From Magnetococcales bacterium (GTDB taxonomy: Bacteria > Pseudomonadota > Magnetococcia > Magnetococcales > UBA8363), in assembly GCA_015228925.1 (NCBI GenBank), contig JADGCQ010000013.1, forward strand, positions 1-57,044: a stretch of 57,044 bases of DNA, given 5' to 3'. Under the pieces are notes generated by a model. It had not been told where the DNA came from and searched no databases. It worked only from the letters and a program-made list of their open reading frames with translations. Position 1 is the first letter of the stretch. Each line of letters opens with the position of its first letter. A program made the translations under genes and the position numbers. This document shows, one piece after another, positions 7,849 through 15,353 of the stretch.

Positions 7849-8793
7849 TTACTCCTTTCGGACGGCAATGTTGACACCACCGGCATTGAGAATGCAGACA
7901 AATGTGCGGTTATTCCATGTAAACGTGTCCTCCAGGTTGAGCCACCCGGTTTGCACCCCCCAGACATCGCAAAGGCTAGAAAGATTGCCATGGTATCCAT
8001 TGACCGCGCCCAAGGAATCTTCGCTCATTCCAAATCCGGTCAATATCAGGGGATACATCTGGAGGGACAGGGTGGTCGGATCGGTCAAGGAACGTTCCGA
8101 GGTTCCTGAATTCAGATCGGAAATACCCCCACCCGGTATTCTGAGTGCGGCATAACACGAATCTTCCATGGAACCCGTCGAGCGCCTCTTGGCACGCGCC
8201 AAGACAAACCCGGTACCATACCCACCCGACCAAGCAAAATTGGTCCATCCCCATGGCGGAACCCCTTCGTCGGCGGTACACCACGGCATGGCGCGGGTAT
8301 GCTCAAAAATTCCAGACGGTCCCGCATAAGTACTCCCACCAACCAGTCCAGAGGCGGTCACCCCCAACATCATGATAAATCTGGAACTGGAGAACAAATA
8401 CAGGGTTCCCGCCCCATTCAGGTTGAACCGTTGGGCATAGGTCGCGTTGTCCGACAGGTAGATCGGTGAGCCTCCCGTATGGGTCGTGGCGTCCCACGTT
8501 TGGTAACCAATGCAATGGTTGAGATAATTGCCGGAGACATAGACCGATCCGACCAGGGCATACTTGTACCCTTGGCCATCGGCCCATGGTGCCTTCAAAA
8601 CATAATAGTCTCCACCAGGGGCATCATCGTGGAGTGTCCAACCCGCTGGGACCGTGGTGATCAATTCCGATTTTTCCACGATACATTGAGAAGAAAGGTT
8701 GGAAAGACTGGTTTCCCCCGTCAACAATTGGGCCAAATCGGACGCCCAATTGGCATAGGTCGTGCCGGCATCATAGACATATTTACAATACAT
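7849..8793 (-). CDS. Virion-region protein, paralogue 1 (MYCKYVY family, 314 aa)
   Basis: I know no named family. The protein is a full-length paralogue of its upstream neighbour (8793-9710). Shared landmarks in order are MYCKYVY, QLLTGETSLSNLSS, GWTLHD, the 'SGIFEHTR/SGVFERTR' element, a KRRST basic strand and a conserved C-terminal strand pair. It is rich in Gly, Ser, Thr, Tyr and Trp, which suggests a beta-rich virion or tail-spike protein. The start is ATG 8793, or ATG 8796 immediately before it (AAGGA upstream); 8793 matches the paralogue. TGATG overlap couples it to the previous gene. It has no signal peptide or transmembrane segment. Confidence 0.6.
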   Translation of the reverse strand: MYCKYVYDAGTTYANWASDLAQLLTGETSLSNLSSQCIVEKSELITTVPAGWTLHDDAPGGDYYVLKAPWADGQGYKYALVGSVYVSGNYLNHCIGYQTWDATTHTGGSPIYLSDNATYAQRFNLNGAGTLYLFSSSRFIMMLGVTASGLVGGSTYAGPSGIFEHTRAMPWCTADEGVPPWGWTNFAWSGGYGTGFVLARAKRRSTGSMEDSCYAALRIPGGGISDLNSGTSERSLTDPTTLSLQMYPLILTGFGMSEDSLGAVNGYHGNLSSLCDVWGVQTGWLNLEDTFTWNNRTFVCILNAGGVNIAVRKE

Positions 8794-9710
8794 CATGCTT
8801 TCCTTGCACAATATTTAACACCGGTTGATGTACTCAAGGCGATGTAGGTCTCGGAACCTACCTGAAACTCATCCAGAACAGCGAATACACCGGTAGGGAT
8901 CATGAAGGTGTGGCACAAACTAGAAAAATTTCCATATCCCCCCGGATAAGCGGTGGTCCCACAGTTCCAACGGGTCATGATCAGCGGCAAAAGCGGGACA
9001 TACTCCCCACCGACACCATCCGTGATCACACCTGTTTCGGCAAACGTACCGGGATGGGTCACATAGGTGCTGCCCAGTGTGCAAACCGCCGTGGCTCCGG
9101 TGCCATCGGTGGTGGAACGGCGTTTGGTCCGCGGTGGATAGATGACCCCAGATCCATTGGCCTGATAAAAATTGATGTGGGCATAGGGGGGGTATCCCGC
9201 ACCAGGGGTATCCCAAGCCATTTCACGAGTCCGTTCAAAAACGCCGCTGGGTGAATTTCCTGTCGAACTGCCATAGGAACCCGTGTAAGAAAACATAAGA
9301 ATGGATCGGGGGGAGGCAAAGATATAAAGCTGGTAACTGCTGGTAGAAATCCGTTGGCAATACGAACTGCTGTCGGACGTATACGCCAAGTTGGTGCCAG
9401 TATGGGCGGTGGCGTTCCAGGTTTCATACACCTTGCCAAAAATGTACCCCGTGGTGTTGGTATCGATCACCATATACTTAAACGTGGTAGCATCATCCGC
9501 CATGGGTGCCTTGATACACCGGGCATTGGTGGCGGCGGAGGCATCATGAAGCGTCCACCCCGCCGCCACCGTAGTCACCAGTTGGGATGCCCCGACATTG
9601 CAGTCGGAGGAAAGATTGGAAAGTGACGTCTCACCTGTCAGCAATTGCACCACATCGGCCAGTATATTGGCCTTGGAGGCGGCTGCCTTGTAGACATATT
9701 TGCAATACAT
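8793..9710 (-). CDS. Virion-region protein, paralogue 2 (MYCKYVY family, 305 aa)
   Basis: The start is placed at ATG 9710 (GGGAGG 8 nt upstream, TGATG overlap with the adaptor gene), not at the longer frame to 9896, which would overlap the adaptor gene by ~190 bp. The protein shares the order of motifs seen in its downstream paralogue: MYCKYVY, QLLTGETSLSNLSS, GWTLHD, SGVFERTR and TKRRST. The arrangement indicates tandem duplication followed by divergence. Position between the adaptor and tail protein genes suggests a neck or tail component, or a receptor-binding protein. Function is unknown. Confidence 0.6.
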   Translation of the reverse strand: MYCKYVYKAAASKANILADVVQLLTGETSLSNLSSDCNVGASQLVTTVAAGWTLHDASAATNARCIKAPMADDATTFKYMVIDTNTTGYIFGKVYETWNATAHTGTNLAYTSDSSSYCQRISTSSYQLYIFASPRSILMFSYTGSYGSSTGNSPSGVFERTREMAWDTPGAGYPPYAHINFYQANGSGVIYPPRTKRRSTTDGTGATAVCTLGSTYVTHPGTFAETGVITDGVGGEYVPLLPLIMTRWNCGTTAYPGGYGNFSSLCHTFMIPTGVFAVLDEFQVGSETYIALSTSTGVKYCARKA

Positions 9711-10738
9711 CAGGCGGCCCCTCCCAGGGTGATCACCTCGGTGGGATGGGCATTGGCACGATGCGCCATCATCACCCGCGCCCGCGCCTGCGCCGCCTCC
9801 TGCTGAAATTTTTGCAGACTCTCGTTGTCTTTCAGGTGATAAGCGACCCGATAGGAAGCTTCGGCAACGAACCAGTCGGCAGCATGACGGAGCCACGCAT
9901 TGGCATTGCCGGTGGCAAGGCTGGCAAACGGTGTTTCACGATGATAGCCGACGCTGAACAATTCAAAGTCGGCGGAAGGGACCGGGTAGAAAACAAAATC
10001 ACGACCACGGATGGCATAATGGGTCGGGGTGGAAATACTTTCGGTATTGAGTTTGCTCCACAGATATTTATAAGTACCGCGCAACAGTTCCGATGTCGGC
10101 GCAGTGGCCCCGGCGGTACCCCAATAGACGCCGCCATGTTCATAGACCCGCAATAACTTGGCATCCCCCTCGCCCCAAACCGAAACATTATCCAGAGAAC
10201 CGATAAAATCGGCGTCGGCGGAAAACTCCAAGCGTGGCGTCGTCCCCGCCCCCGCCATGATCCGTTCTTCATAAAGACCATTGGTTGTGCGGGTGGTACC
10301 GGAAGTCCCAGCGATTTTGGGGGTAATACTGCCCGCAGTCACGGCGGAAAGGGTAAACCGGAGGGTATAATAATTATTTTGTGTCACAGAGATATCCTGT
10401 TCCAGATCGGATGTTGTGGATTGGGTACCATCACTGACCGCTTTCCCCCCGGTGATGGTCCATCCCGTCCCTTTGGTCCAGCCGGAATCACTGGAAAGCG
10501 CACCATTGGTCGTCAATTCGCTGGAACCCAGGGCATCCATGGAGACCTGTGTCATCCCGGCACGGACGGTGGTTTTGACTTCGCGGATTAAAAACCAAGG
10601 GAGAAAATCCCCCCCTTCCAACGCCTGGGTTTGAGCCAGGTTCAATTCATCCTCGATGATGGTATCCAAATCGCTGCGATTGCCAAAGCGGGAACCGATG
10701 AGAGAGATGGCATTGCCTTTAGTCAGTCCAACAGTCAT
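9710..10738 (-). CDS. Head-tail adaptor paralogue with inserted carbohydrate-binding-like domain (342 aa)
   Basis: The start is ATG 10738 with AGGAG 7-8 nt upstream. The N-terminus (MTVGLTKGNAISLIG, DLDTIIEDELNLAQTQ, DFLPWFLI) and C-terminus match the shorter adaptor at 10929-11549 (ELEMAQASLE, AVLPWFLL). Helical proteins of this pattern in podophages are head-tail adaptor/connector proteins; the family is assigned from pattern. A roughly 105-residue beta-rich domain (WTKGTGWTI, SITPKIAG, DFIGSLDNVS) interrupts the adaptor and is homologous to the insert in the tail protein at 6200-7633. It probably displays on the neck surface. Confidence 0.65.
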   Translation of the reverse strand: MTVGLTKGNAISLIGSRFGNRSDLDTIIEDELNLAQTQALEGGDFLPWFLIREVKTTVRAGMTQVSMDALGSSELTTNGALSSDSGWTKGTGWTITGGKAVSDGTQSTTSDLEQDISVTQNNYYTLRFTLSAVTAGSITPKIAGTSGTTRTTNGLYEERIMAGAGTTPRLEFSADADFIGSLDNVSVWGEGDAKLLRVYEHGGVYWGTAGATAPTSELLRGTYKYLWSKLNTESISTPTHYAIRGRDFVFYPVPSADFELFSVGYHRETPFASLATGNANAWLRHAADWFVAEASYRVAYHLKDNESLQKFQQEAAQARARVMMAHRANAHPTEVITLGGAA

Positions 10739-10932
10739 GAAAGATCTCCTGAGCGCAAGTGTTGCGGAATTCGGCGAAATGCTGATTTCGATGTGCAAAT
10801 AAGGAATGCAACAGGCCAAACACGTCCGACGGCTTCAGCGGTAAGGCTGGCCGTGGATGGACGACAATGGACGAAAATGTTCGTAACCAGGAGAAATGCG
10901 TTACACCCGGTCGGGTTCTCAGGAATATTCAT
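10735..10932 (-). CDS. Possible small bridging ORF (65 aa)
   Basis: An open frame fills the gap between the two adaptor genes. Its ATG overlaps the upstream TGA and its TGA overlaps the downstream ATG, in ATGA form at both ends, which favours a real coupled gene. Against this, there is no ribosome site, and the amino-acid composition (Cys, Phe, Arg, Ser, no acidic helices) is unlike its neighbours. It may simply be a linker that is open by chance. Confidence 0.25.
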   Translation of the reverse strand: MNIPENPTGCNAFLLVTNIFVHCRPSTASLTAEAVGRVWPVAFLICTSKSAFRRIPQHLRSGDLS

Positions 10933-11549
10933 TCTGGAATCACCCGTGGATTCAAACCGTCAAAATCACGTTGATCCTCATTTAAGTTGATCCGGTTTTT
11001 TTCCTTTTCCGCCAAGCCCATCCATAACCCAGCCCGCTCTGGATCGACCCGGGCTGAGGCTTCGTGAATCAACACCTCCGGGGCATAAACCAACCAGGGA
11101 TTGGTGGCGGTATTGGTTGCCAGCGATCCACCCGATTTAAAATGGATCAAACGAAAAGTCGTTGTCACGGCAGGGGTGGGAAATAGATAGATCTTGGCCC
11201 CCAAAATGGCATACCATTCGACAATCCCCTCCCCCAAATTGCGGGCACTGAGGGCTTCATAAGAATCCCGCTTGAGGACAATCCAAGGGTCATCACGGGT
11301 GCTGTCGTAACGATAAAAACCACCTTGATTCCCCAAACGTAAAAACCCCGAAGGGAGAGCCAGCGTCGCCGTCCCCCCGGTGACACTCAACGTATCGTCC
11401 ACATTCAAAAGAAACCAAGGCAATACCGCATCCCATTCCAACGAAGCCTGCGCCATCTCCAGTTCCAAGCGGATCCGTTCATCCCAACCCGCCACATTGT
11501 CCCGGCCCGTTCGCAGCCGTATCAATTCAATGGCTTCATCTCTTTTCAT
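10929..11549 (-). CDS. Head-tail adaptor/connector protein (206 aa)
   Basis: Begins at ATG 11549 with GGGAG 6 nt upstream and overlaps the end of the glycosyltransferase gene by 14 bp. The pattern (M)KRDEAIELIRLR, RIRLELEMAQASLE, LPWFLL, then a beta-strand core (TLALPSGFLRLG, AKIYLFPTP, FRLIHFKSG) and C-terminal helices is that of podophage head-completion/adaptor proteins. These dock on the portal and receive the tail tube. Its paralogue downstream carries an extra domain, so two versions of the adaptor are encoded. Position after capsid genes and before tail genes supports the call. Confidence 0.65.
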   Translation of the reverse strand: MKRDEAIELIRLRTGRDNVAGWDERIRLELEMAQASLEWDAVLPWFLLNVDDTLSVTGGTATLALPSGFLRLGNQGGFYRYDSTRDDPWIVLKRDSYEALSARNLGEGIVEWYAILGAKIYLFPTPAVTTTFRLIHFKSGGSLATNTATNPWLVYAPEVLIHEASARVDPERAGLWMGLAEKEKNRINLNEDQRDFDGLNPRVIPE

Positions 11550-13080
11550 CAAACTCTCCCAAAAGAAAAAGGATCGCCGCCGTCACCCGATCGGGGGTAA
11601 TGGCGGCGGCGCACCAGGCAGCCCCGGTTTGAGGATCACGATGACAACGCTCCCAACCATAATGCAGCCGATGACACGGGTGACAAGTCACCTCCACGGG
11701 TGGCTTCAGGTTGATGGTATTTTTCCAATGGCTGGAAATATTCTCCACCGACGAATGCGACAAAAAAAGAACCTTGCCCACATCCTCCAGCCCCATGGCA
11801 TTCATGACGCCGGTCTCCGGCCCTACCACAACATCCACATGCTGTGCAAAACTCAGGGTTTTGCGAATGGACCAACGACCACTGCGGCGTATGATCCGAC
11901 GTTCCAAACGCCAACCACCTTCCAAAATACGGCAGGCATCATCCCCCACCAAAATAATGCGTATATCCGGGCGGGTCATGAGCAACGCCGCCAGGACATG
12001 ATCCACAAACGGCCATGCTTTATGGACCGAAGATCCCGCCAATACCCACATCACCACCGGCCCTGGTCCCAGAGTCCGGCGCATCCTAGCCCCCTGACGC
12101 TTTTCCTTGGCCGAGGGATAAAACCGAAGTCGGGAACCCGTGGGAACACCCGCCAGAGAATGAATCACCGTCATATGGTTATGATTGAGCAACAAGCGTC
12201 GCGCTTGGTCATGCCATTGATCGTTGATCCGCTGGGGAATGGTCAACAGCGTCCCCTCCACCGATTCGGACAGGTTGATCACCCGGTCAAACCGTTGTCG
12301 CAACGCTTGCCAATAAGGGCCAAGCGCATCATTGGGAACCTGATCGGTATCCTGTAACCACCAACCATCCACATGGGGATCCCACGCCAGAATATCCCGT
12401 CCTTTGGGGGTGGTGTTGACCCAAACTTCGTATCCCTCCCCTTTCAATCCAGGAAATACCGATGACGCCTGGAGTATGTCGCCAAAACCACCATAACGGA
12501 TCACCAAGGCCCGCTTGCGACCCGACAGGGATGGGGCGGCGGAAAATTCGGTGTGGCGGGTTTTTCGAAACACCTGGAGAAACGAATATTCGTCAGCGTC
12601 GCTACGAACCTCGTTGACCTCCACCACCACACCACACCCACTGGTGTCGCTGATGACCCGCATCAAATCCAAAATCTCGGTTTCATCCAGATCGCAGCGA
12701 TAGCCTGGATGGCAACCCGGTTGTCCCACCTTGGGATAATGCCCCTTGTGGGGTAGGTATAACACCAAATATCCCCCCACTTTCACCACCCGCCACCATT
12801 CGGCCAGTATTCCCAAGATATGGTTGGCTGGAAAACACGATAAGGCATGGGAAGAAAACAGATAATCCAAACTTTCATCGGCAAAGATGGACAATTCGCT
12901 GATATCCATGACCAGTCCGGCACCGCCCGGTGCCATCATACGGTCGATCCCCAAGGCTCCCGGCCATATCTTTTCAAGGCCACACCCAAGATCCACCCCC
13001 GTGCCACGGGTATAAGGGACAACATGATATTTGATTTTACGGGTTTCCAAATGATTGGAATGAACAGGGTTCCAGGTCAT
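11536..13080 (-). CDS. Methyltransferase-GT9 heptosyltransferase fusion
   Basis: This 514-aa protein has two enzymes in one chain. Residues ~20-175 are a class I SAM-dependent methyltransferase: motif I GVDLGCGLEKIWP (28-40), acidic LGID (43-46) and the SLDYLFSSHAL strand. Residues ~188-510 are a GT-B glycosyltransferase of the ADP-heptose:LPS heptosyltransferase (GT9) type: RALVIRYGGFGD (190-201), VMWVLAGSS (343-351) and VVVGPETGVMNAMG (417-430) for the nucleotide-sugar site. The C-terminus has a Cys/His patch (CHPCHRLHYGWERCH). It lies within head-tail genes and overlaps its upstream neighbour by ATGA. It may modify capsid/tail glycans or host surface sugar; the acceptor is unknown. Confidence 0.8.
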   Translation of the reverse strand: MTWNPVHSNHLETRKIKYHVVPYTRGTGVDLGCGLEKIWPGALGIDRMMAPGGAGLVMDISELSIFADESLDYLFSSHALSCFPANHILGILAEWWRVVKVGGYLVLYLPHKGHYPKVGQPGCHPGYRCDLDETEILDLMRVISDTSGCGVVVEVNEVRSDADEYSFLQVFRKTRHTEFSAAPSLSGRKRALVIRYGGFGDILQASSVFPGLKGEGYEVWVNTTPKGRDILAWDPHVDGWWLQDTDQVPNDALGPYWQALRQRFDRVINLSESVEGTLLTIPQRINDQWHDQARRLLLNHNHMTVIHSLAGVPTGSRLRFYPSAKEKRQGARMRRTLGPGPVVMWVLAGSSVHKAWPFVDHVLAALLMTRPDIRIILVGDDACRILEGGWRLERRIIRRSGRWSIRKTLSFAQHVDVVVGPETGVMNAMGLEDVGKVLFLSHSSVENISSHWKNTINLKPPVEVTCHPCHRLHYGWERCHRDPQTGAAWCAAAITPDRVTAAILFLLGEFDEKR

Positions 13081-13271
13081 GCCTGCTCCATGATGCGGTT
13101 GACGATTTGTTGGATCAACGCACGTTTATCCCCTCGGATGGATTGAAGACCATATTCATCCTGGGCAATGCGTATGATGTCGGCGTGGGAACGTTGGGAC
13201 AATTCCCGTCTCGTATTGGCAGCGGCTCTCCGAGTCAGCTCTTTTTGGGCAAAGTTGGGATCGACGAACAT
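13077..13271 (-). CDS. Small basic protein with SAP/Rho-N-like helices; probable 3' half of a frameshifted gene
   Basis: Read alone, this is 64 aa from ATG 13271. The same frame continues upstream of the ATG (ISKVWER before MFVDPNF) up to an A9 run at 13292-13300, where it meets the -1 frame of the preceding gene. The joined product would read smoothly (GNEIVKK-ISKVWERMFVD), so the ATG may be internal. Residues 30-62 (HADIIRIAQDEYGL, GDKRALIQQIVNRI) form two helices like the SAP/Rho-N nucleic-acid-binding fold. Its stop overlaps the start of the methyltransferase fusion (ATGA). Function is unknown; it lies among minor head genes. Confidence 0.5.
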   Translation of the reverse strand: MFVDPNFAQKELTRRAAANTRRELSQRSHADIIRIAQDEYGLQSIRGDKRALIQQIVNRIMEQA

Positions 13272-13411
13272 CCTTTCCCAGACTTTGCTGATTTTTTTTT
13301 AACGATTTCGTTGCCCAGGTGATCAAACAAACGTTCATCCTGAACAAAGGCAACACCCGGTGCCCCATGGATTTCTCCAAAAGGACGAGACCGATCCAAT
13401 ACCCTCACCAT
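13235..13411 (-). CDS. Minor head-region protein, 5' half of a frameshifted gene (58 aa as read)
   Basis: ATG 13411 follows a strong GGAAAGGAGG site and overlaps the stop of the upstream 74-aa gene. The N-terminal part (RSRPFGEIHGAPGVAF, ERLFDHLGNEIV) looks like a conserved small phage protein. After the A9 run the frame degenerates (KSGKGCSSIPTLPKKS) and stops at 13235. A -1 shift at A-AAA-AAA continues into the next frame and gives a protein of about 110 residues ending at 13077. Either translational or transcriptional slippage makes the long form, or the run has an indel. Confidence 0.5.
   Translation of the reverse strand: MVRVLDRSRPFGEIHGAPGVAFVQDERLFDHLGNEIVKKKSAKSGKGCSSIPTLPKKS
13292..13300 (-). 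other. A9 slippery run between two frames
   Basis: On the minus strand GTT-AAA-AAA-AAA-TCA is read in frame 0; the A-AAA-AAA heptamer allows a -1 slip. The -1 frame is open from the run to the stop at 13077. An A10 or A7 run would fuse the two frames without slippage. This is either a recoding signal or an indel. Confidence 0.5.
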
Positions 13412-13629
13412 AGATCCTCCTTTCCAGAAATTTCGGCGGCGGGGGCACCATCTTCGTGATAAAAACGCCGTTCGCCATCATCGGAAAGCGGATGGACATT
13501 CCCCAACCAATCCTTGGCTTTGGGATTCAGAGGTTTTTTCCAACAACCATCCCGTTCGGTCTGGCCGTCGTCGGACAGGGGCGCATCGGGATCCATCCGT
13601 TGTGGCAATGGGGAAAAAAAATGCATCAT
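13405..13629 (-). CDS. Small head-region protein (74 aa)
   Basis: The start is ATG 13629 (AGGAG 8 nt upstream); the longer frame to 13722 lacks a ribosome site and overlaps the gene before it. The protein holds an internal duplication, PLSDDGQTERDG and PLSDDGERRFYHEDG, about 30 residues apart. Its stop overlaps the next start (ATGGTGA). No family is recognised; it lies between the capsid and the adaptor genes and is probably a minor virion or assembly protein. Confidence 0.5.
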   Translation of the reverse strand: MMHFFSPLPQRMDPDAPLSDDGQTERDGCWKKPLNPKAKDWLGNVHPLSDDGERRFYHEDGAPAAEISGKEDLW

Positions 13630-13718
13630 GGGAAACTCTCCTGTTTTCCAGGGTGATTGGACCCCCATCCCGGACAACTCTCGCCCAAACTTTGCCGGGA
13701 TGGGGGGACAAACCAAAA

Positions 13719-13895
13719 TCAACAGATGGTAAACTCTTTTTTGCCGTCCTGACCCTTCACCGCGCGTTGCGGAATCCCCATTGGGCGAGGGTTCGGGGTC
13801 TCTTCAACGGCGTCGGAAACCAAAGGGGACCGTTGGTTCAAACCGGAGGTGGCAGGGCTTTTGGGTTGAGATTCGTTTTGTTCATGGTCACTCAT
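13719..13895 (-). CDS. Small hydrophilic phage protein (58 aa)
   Basis: ATG 13895 has a strong GAAAGGAG site; the frame ends at TGA 13721-13719. The 58-aa product (MSDHEQNESQPKSPA..., ending KKEFTIC) is polar and probably disordered. It follows the 122-aa head protein at a 33-bp gap. No family is recognised. Its presence rests on the ribosome site and on filling an otherwise empty 300-bp stretch. Confidence 0.5.
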   Translation of the reverse strand: MSDHEQNESQPKSPATSGLNQRSPLVSDAVEETPNPRPMGIPQRAVKGQDGKKEFTIC

Positions 13896-13928
13896 GGAGA
13901 AAAACTCCTTTCGAGAAAAATGGAAACA

Positions 13929-14297
13929 TCAGGCACTTTGTACCGCGTCGGGAGTGACTTCATATTCGTAGACAACGACCGCTTTTCCGGCGGCATCGGC
14001 CAAAGATTTCACCGAGAACCGCCCCATGGCGGCCATGGTGGCATCGAGGGCACCCGATGACCCGGAAACACCGGCGGCACTGGTTCCCAAGGTGATAGAA
14101 CCAATGGAAGTGGTTCCTGAATAAACATCCAGACCGTGGCCGGTGGTGGTCCCGGCGGTGGTAACAACGGCGTGGACCTGCTTCAAACGTGCTTTTTGAA
14201 ACGAAGCAAAACGGGCATATTCGGTTGTCGCGGCACCGCCCACTTCTCCGGCGCAATGTTCACGACGTACTTGAAAATCGGGATCGCTATAAGACAT
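13929..14297 (-). CDS. Probable minor head/decoration protein (122 aa)
   Basis: Lies directly after the major capsid gene, separated by a GC-rich dispersed repeat. The protein (MSYSDPDFQVRREH, ATTEYARFASFQKARL, then a Gly/Thr/Ser beta-rich core and VVVYEYEVTPDA) has no signal or membrane helix. The size and position immediately downstream of the capsid gene match podophage head decoration or fibre proteins; this is inferred from context. ATG 14297 is preceded by AGGAG at 10 nt, and an in-frame GTG 14303 at 4 nt is an equally good start. Confidence 0.5.
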   Translation of the reverse strand: MSYSDPDFQVRREHCAGEVGGAATTEYARFASFQKARLKQVHAVVTTAGTTTGHGLDVYSGTTSIGSITLGTSAAGVSGSSGALDATMAAMGRFSVKSLADAAGKAVVVYEYEVTPDAVQSA

Positions 14298-14323
14298 GGC
14301 CACTCGTCTCCTAAAACTATTAC

Positions 14324-14378
14324 GGGGGTCCGGGGGGGATTATCCCCCCCGGCGGGGTTTGGGGCAGCGCCCCAAGGT
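14324..14378. repeat. Dispersed GC-rich hairpin repeat, copy 1 (inside prophage)
   Basis: Sequence with two hairpins: CCGGGGGGGAT/ATCCCCCCCGG and GGGGC-agc-GCCCC, joined by GGGGTTT and ending CAAGGT. It lies between the capsid gene end and the next gene. The first part resembles the repeat at 57016-57044 at the right edge (GGGGTCTGGGGGATTGCCCCCAG, shown here split: GGGGTCTGGGGG / ATTGCCCCCAG). It may act as a bidirectional terminator or be a REP/MITE-type element. Confidence 0.6.
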
Positions 14379-14386
14379 TCTAAAAA

Positions 14387-15337
14387 TCAGGCCGCAGAAT
14401 CCCACATCAGGATACGTGCTTGAAGTGCCTGAGTATGGCAAATGCCAAAGCCGCCCAAATAGTACCAGGCGATGCCACGGTCCCGACCAAAGTCGCCCGG
14501 AATCTTTCCCCGAATTTCCTCGGGAACTCCGACCGCTTCAGCAACGGTGTCACGACCCATGAAAAAAACGGCGTCGTTGCCGTGGGTCCACGCACTGCCA
14601 GCCGTGGTGCCGACCCCCTTGGCGATACCGTTTTGCTCGACAAAACGGATCCCCTCATAGCGGCCAATCTCGCCATTCATGATCATCTTGAACCCGGATT
14701 CGATGTATTGATGCAACGATTCCAGATCTTGCTTGAGCTGGCGAAAGGTCGCGGGACGGCCCAAGGCATAATAATCACCGTTGTCATAGGCGGGAATCGA
14801 ACGTTCCTTCATCAGATCGACGATGACCTGCACATGACCTTTGCCCAGGGCGACATTGTTGGTTTCCAGGGCGGTGCCGTCGGTGATCAGGGTTACTGTG
14901 GAAGTCGAAGTTCCCGCCGTCAAACGCAACGGGGTTGCGGCAAACTGCGCGTGGGCAGCGGCATCCAAAGTACGATTGGCATCATGCTTGAGTACTTGGT
15001 GGATAACTTCGGTAACGGGGTGTTCCGAGAGATTATCCAACTTTTCGGTAAAAGGGACGCTGTTGCCGTACTCTTGGACCGTGAGTGTCCCCTGAGCGAT
15101 GGAAAACTTGGTCTCCGGCATGGTGGAGGTTTCCACCAACGTCCCCCCCTGGGCCGCGACATCGCCGTAGACGTTCCAATGAAAGGTATCGCCACGATTT
15201 TTGCCGAAAGCTTCCTTGATATCGCAAAATTGCCGAAATTTGCTCAACGGTTGAACCGCAAAGCGCAATTTTTCCGACAGATTATCCGCATACATGTAAC
15301 CGCCGTCGGCGGATACACTCCAAATTTGTCCAGCCAT
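14387..15337 (-). CDS. Major capsid protein (N4 gp56/P22-coat-like)
   Basis: The 316-aa protein follows the scaffold gene and has the features of the N4-gp56/HK97-fold coat family: N-terminal LSEKLRFAVQPLSKFRQF, TFHWNVYGDVA, the strand-helix EYGNSVPFTEKLDNLSE, KGHVQVIVDLMKE and the C-terminal RDRGIAWYYLGGFGICH. It is of usual length for the family. GGAGG lies 9 nt before ATG 15337. It builds the icosahedral shell by co-assembly with the upstream scaffold. The next gene is separated by the hairpin repeat, which could reduce read-through and favour high capsid yield. Confidence 0.8.
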   Translation of the reverse strand: MAGQIWSVSADGGYMYADNLSEKLRFAVQPLSKFRQFCDIKEAFGKNRGDTFHWNVYGDVAAQGGTLVETSTMPETKFSIAQGTLTVQEYGNSVPFTEKLDNLSEHPVTEVIHQVLKHDANRTLDAAAHAQFAATPLRLTAGTSTSTVTLITDGTALETNNVALGKGHVQVIVDLMKERSIPAYDNGDYYALGRPATFRQLKQDLESLHQYIESGFKMIMNGEIGRYEGIRFVEQNGIAKGVGTTAGSAWTHGNDAVFFMGRDTVAEAVGVPEEIRGKIPGDFGRDRGIAWYYLGGFGICHTQALQARILMWDSAA

Positions 15338-15353
15338 GATTTTTATCCTCCAT

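Noticed and set aside
9711-9896. N-terminal extension of the 8793-9710 gene
   Set aside because: It overlaps the adaptor gene out of frame and has no homology to the paralogue, which starts at MYCKYVY; ATG 9710 has a good ribosome site.
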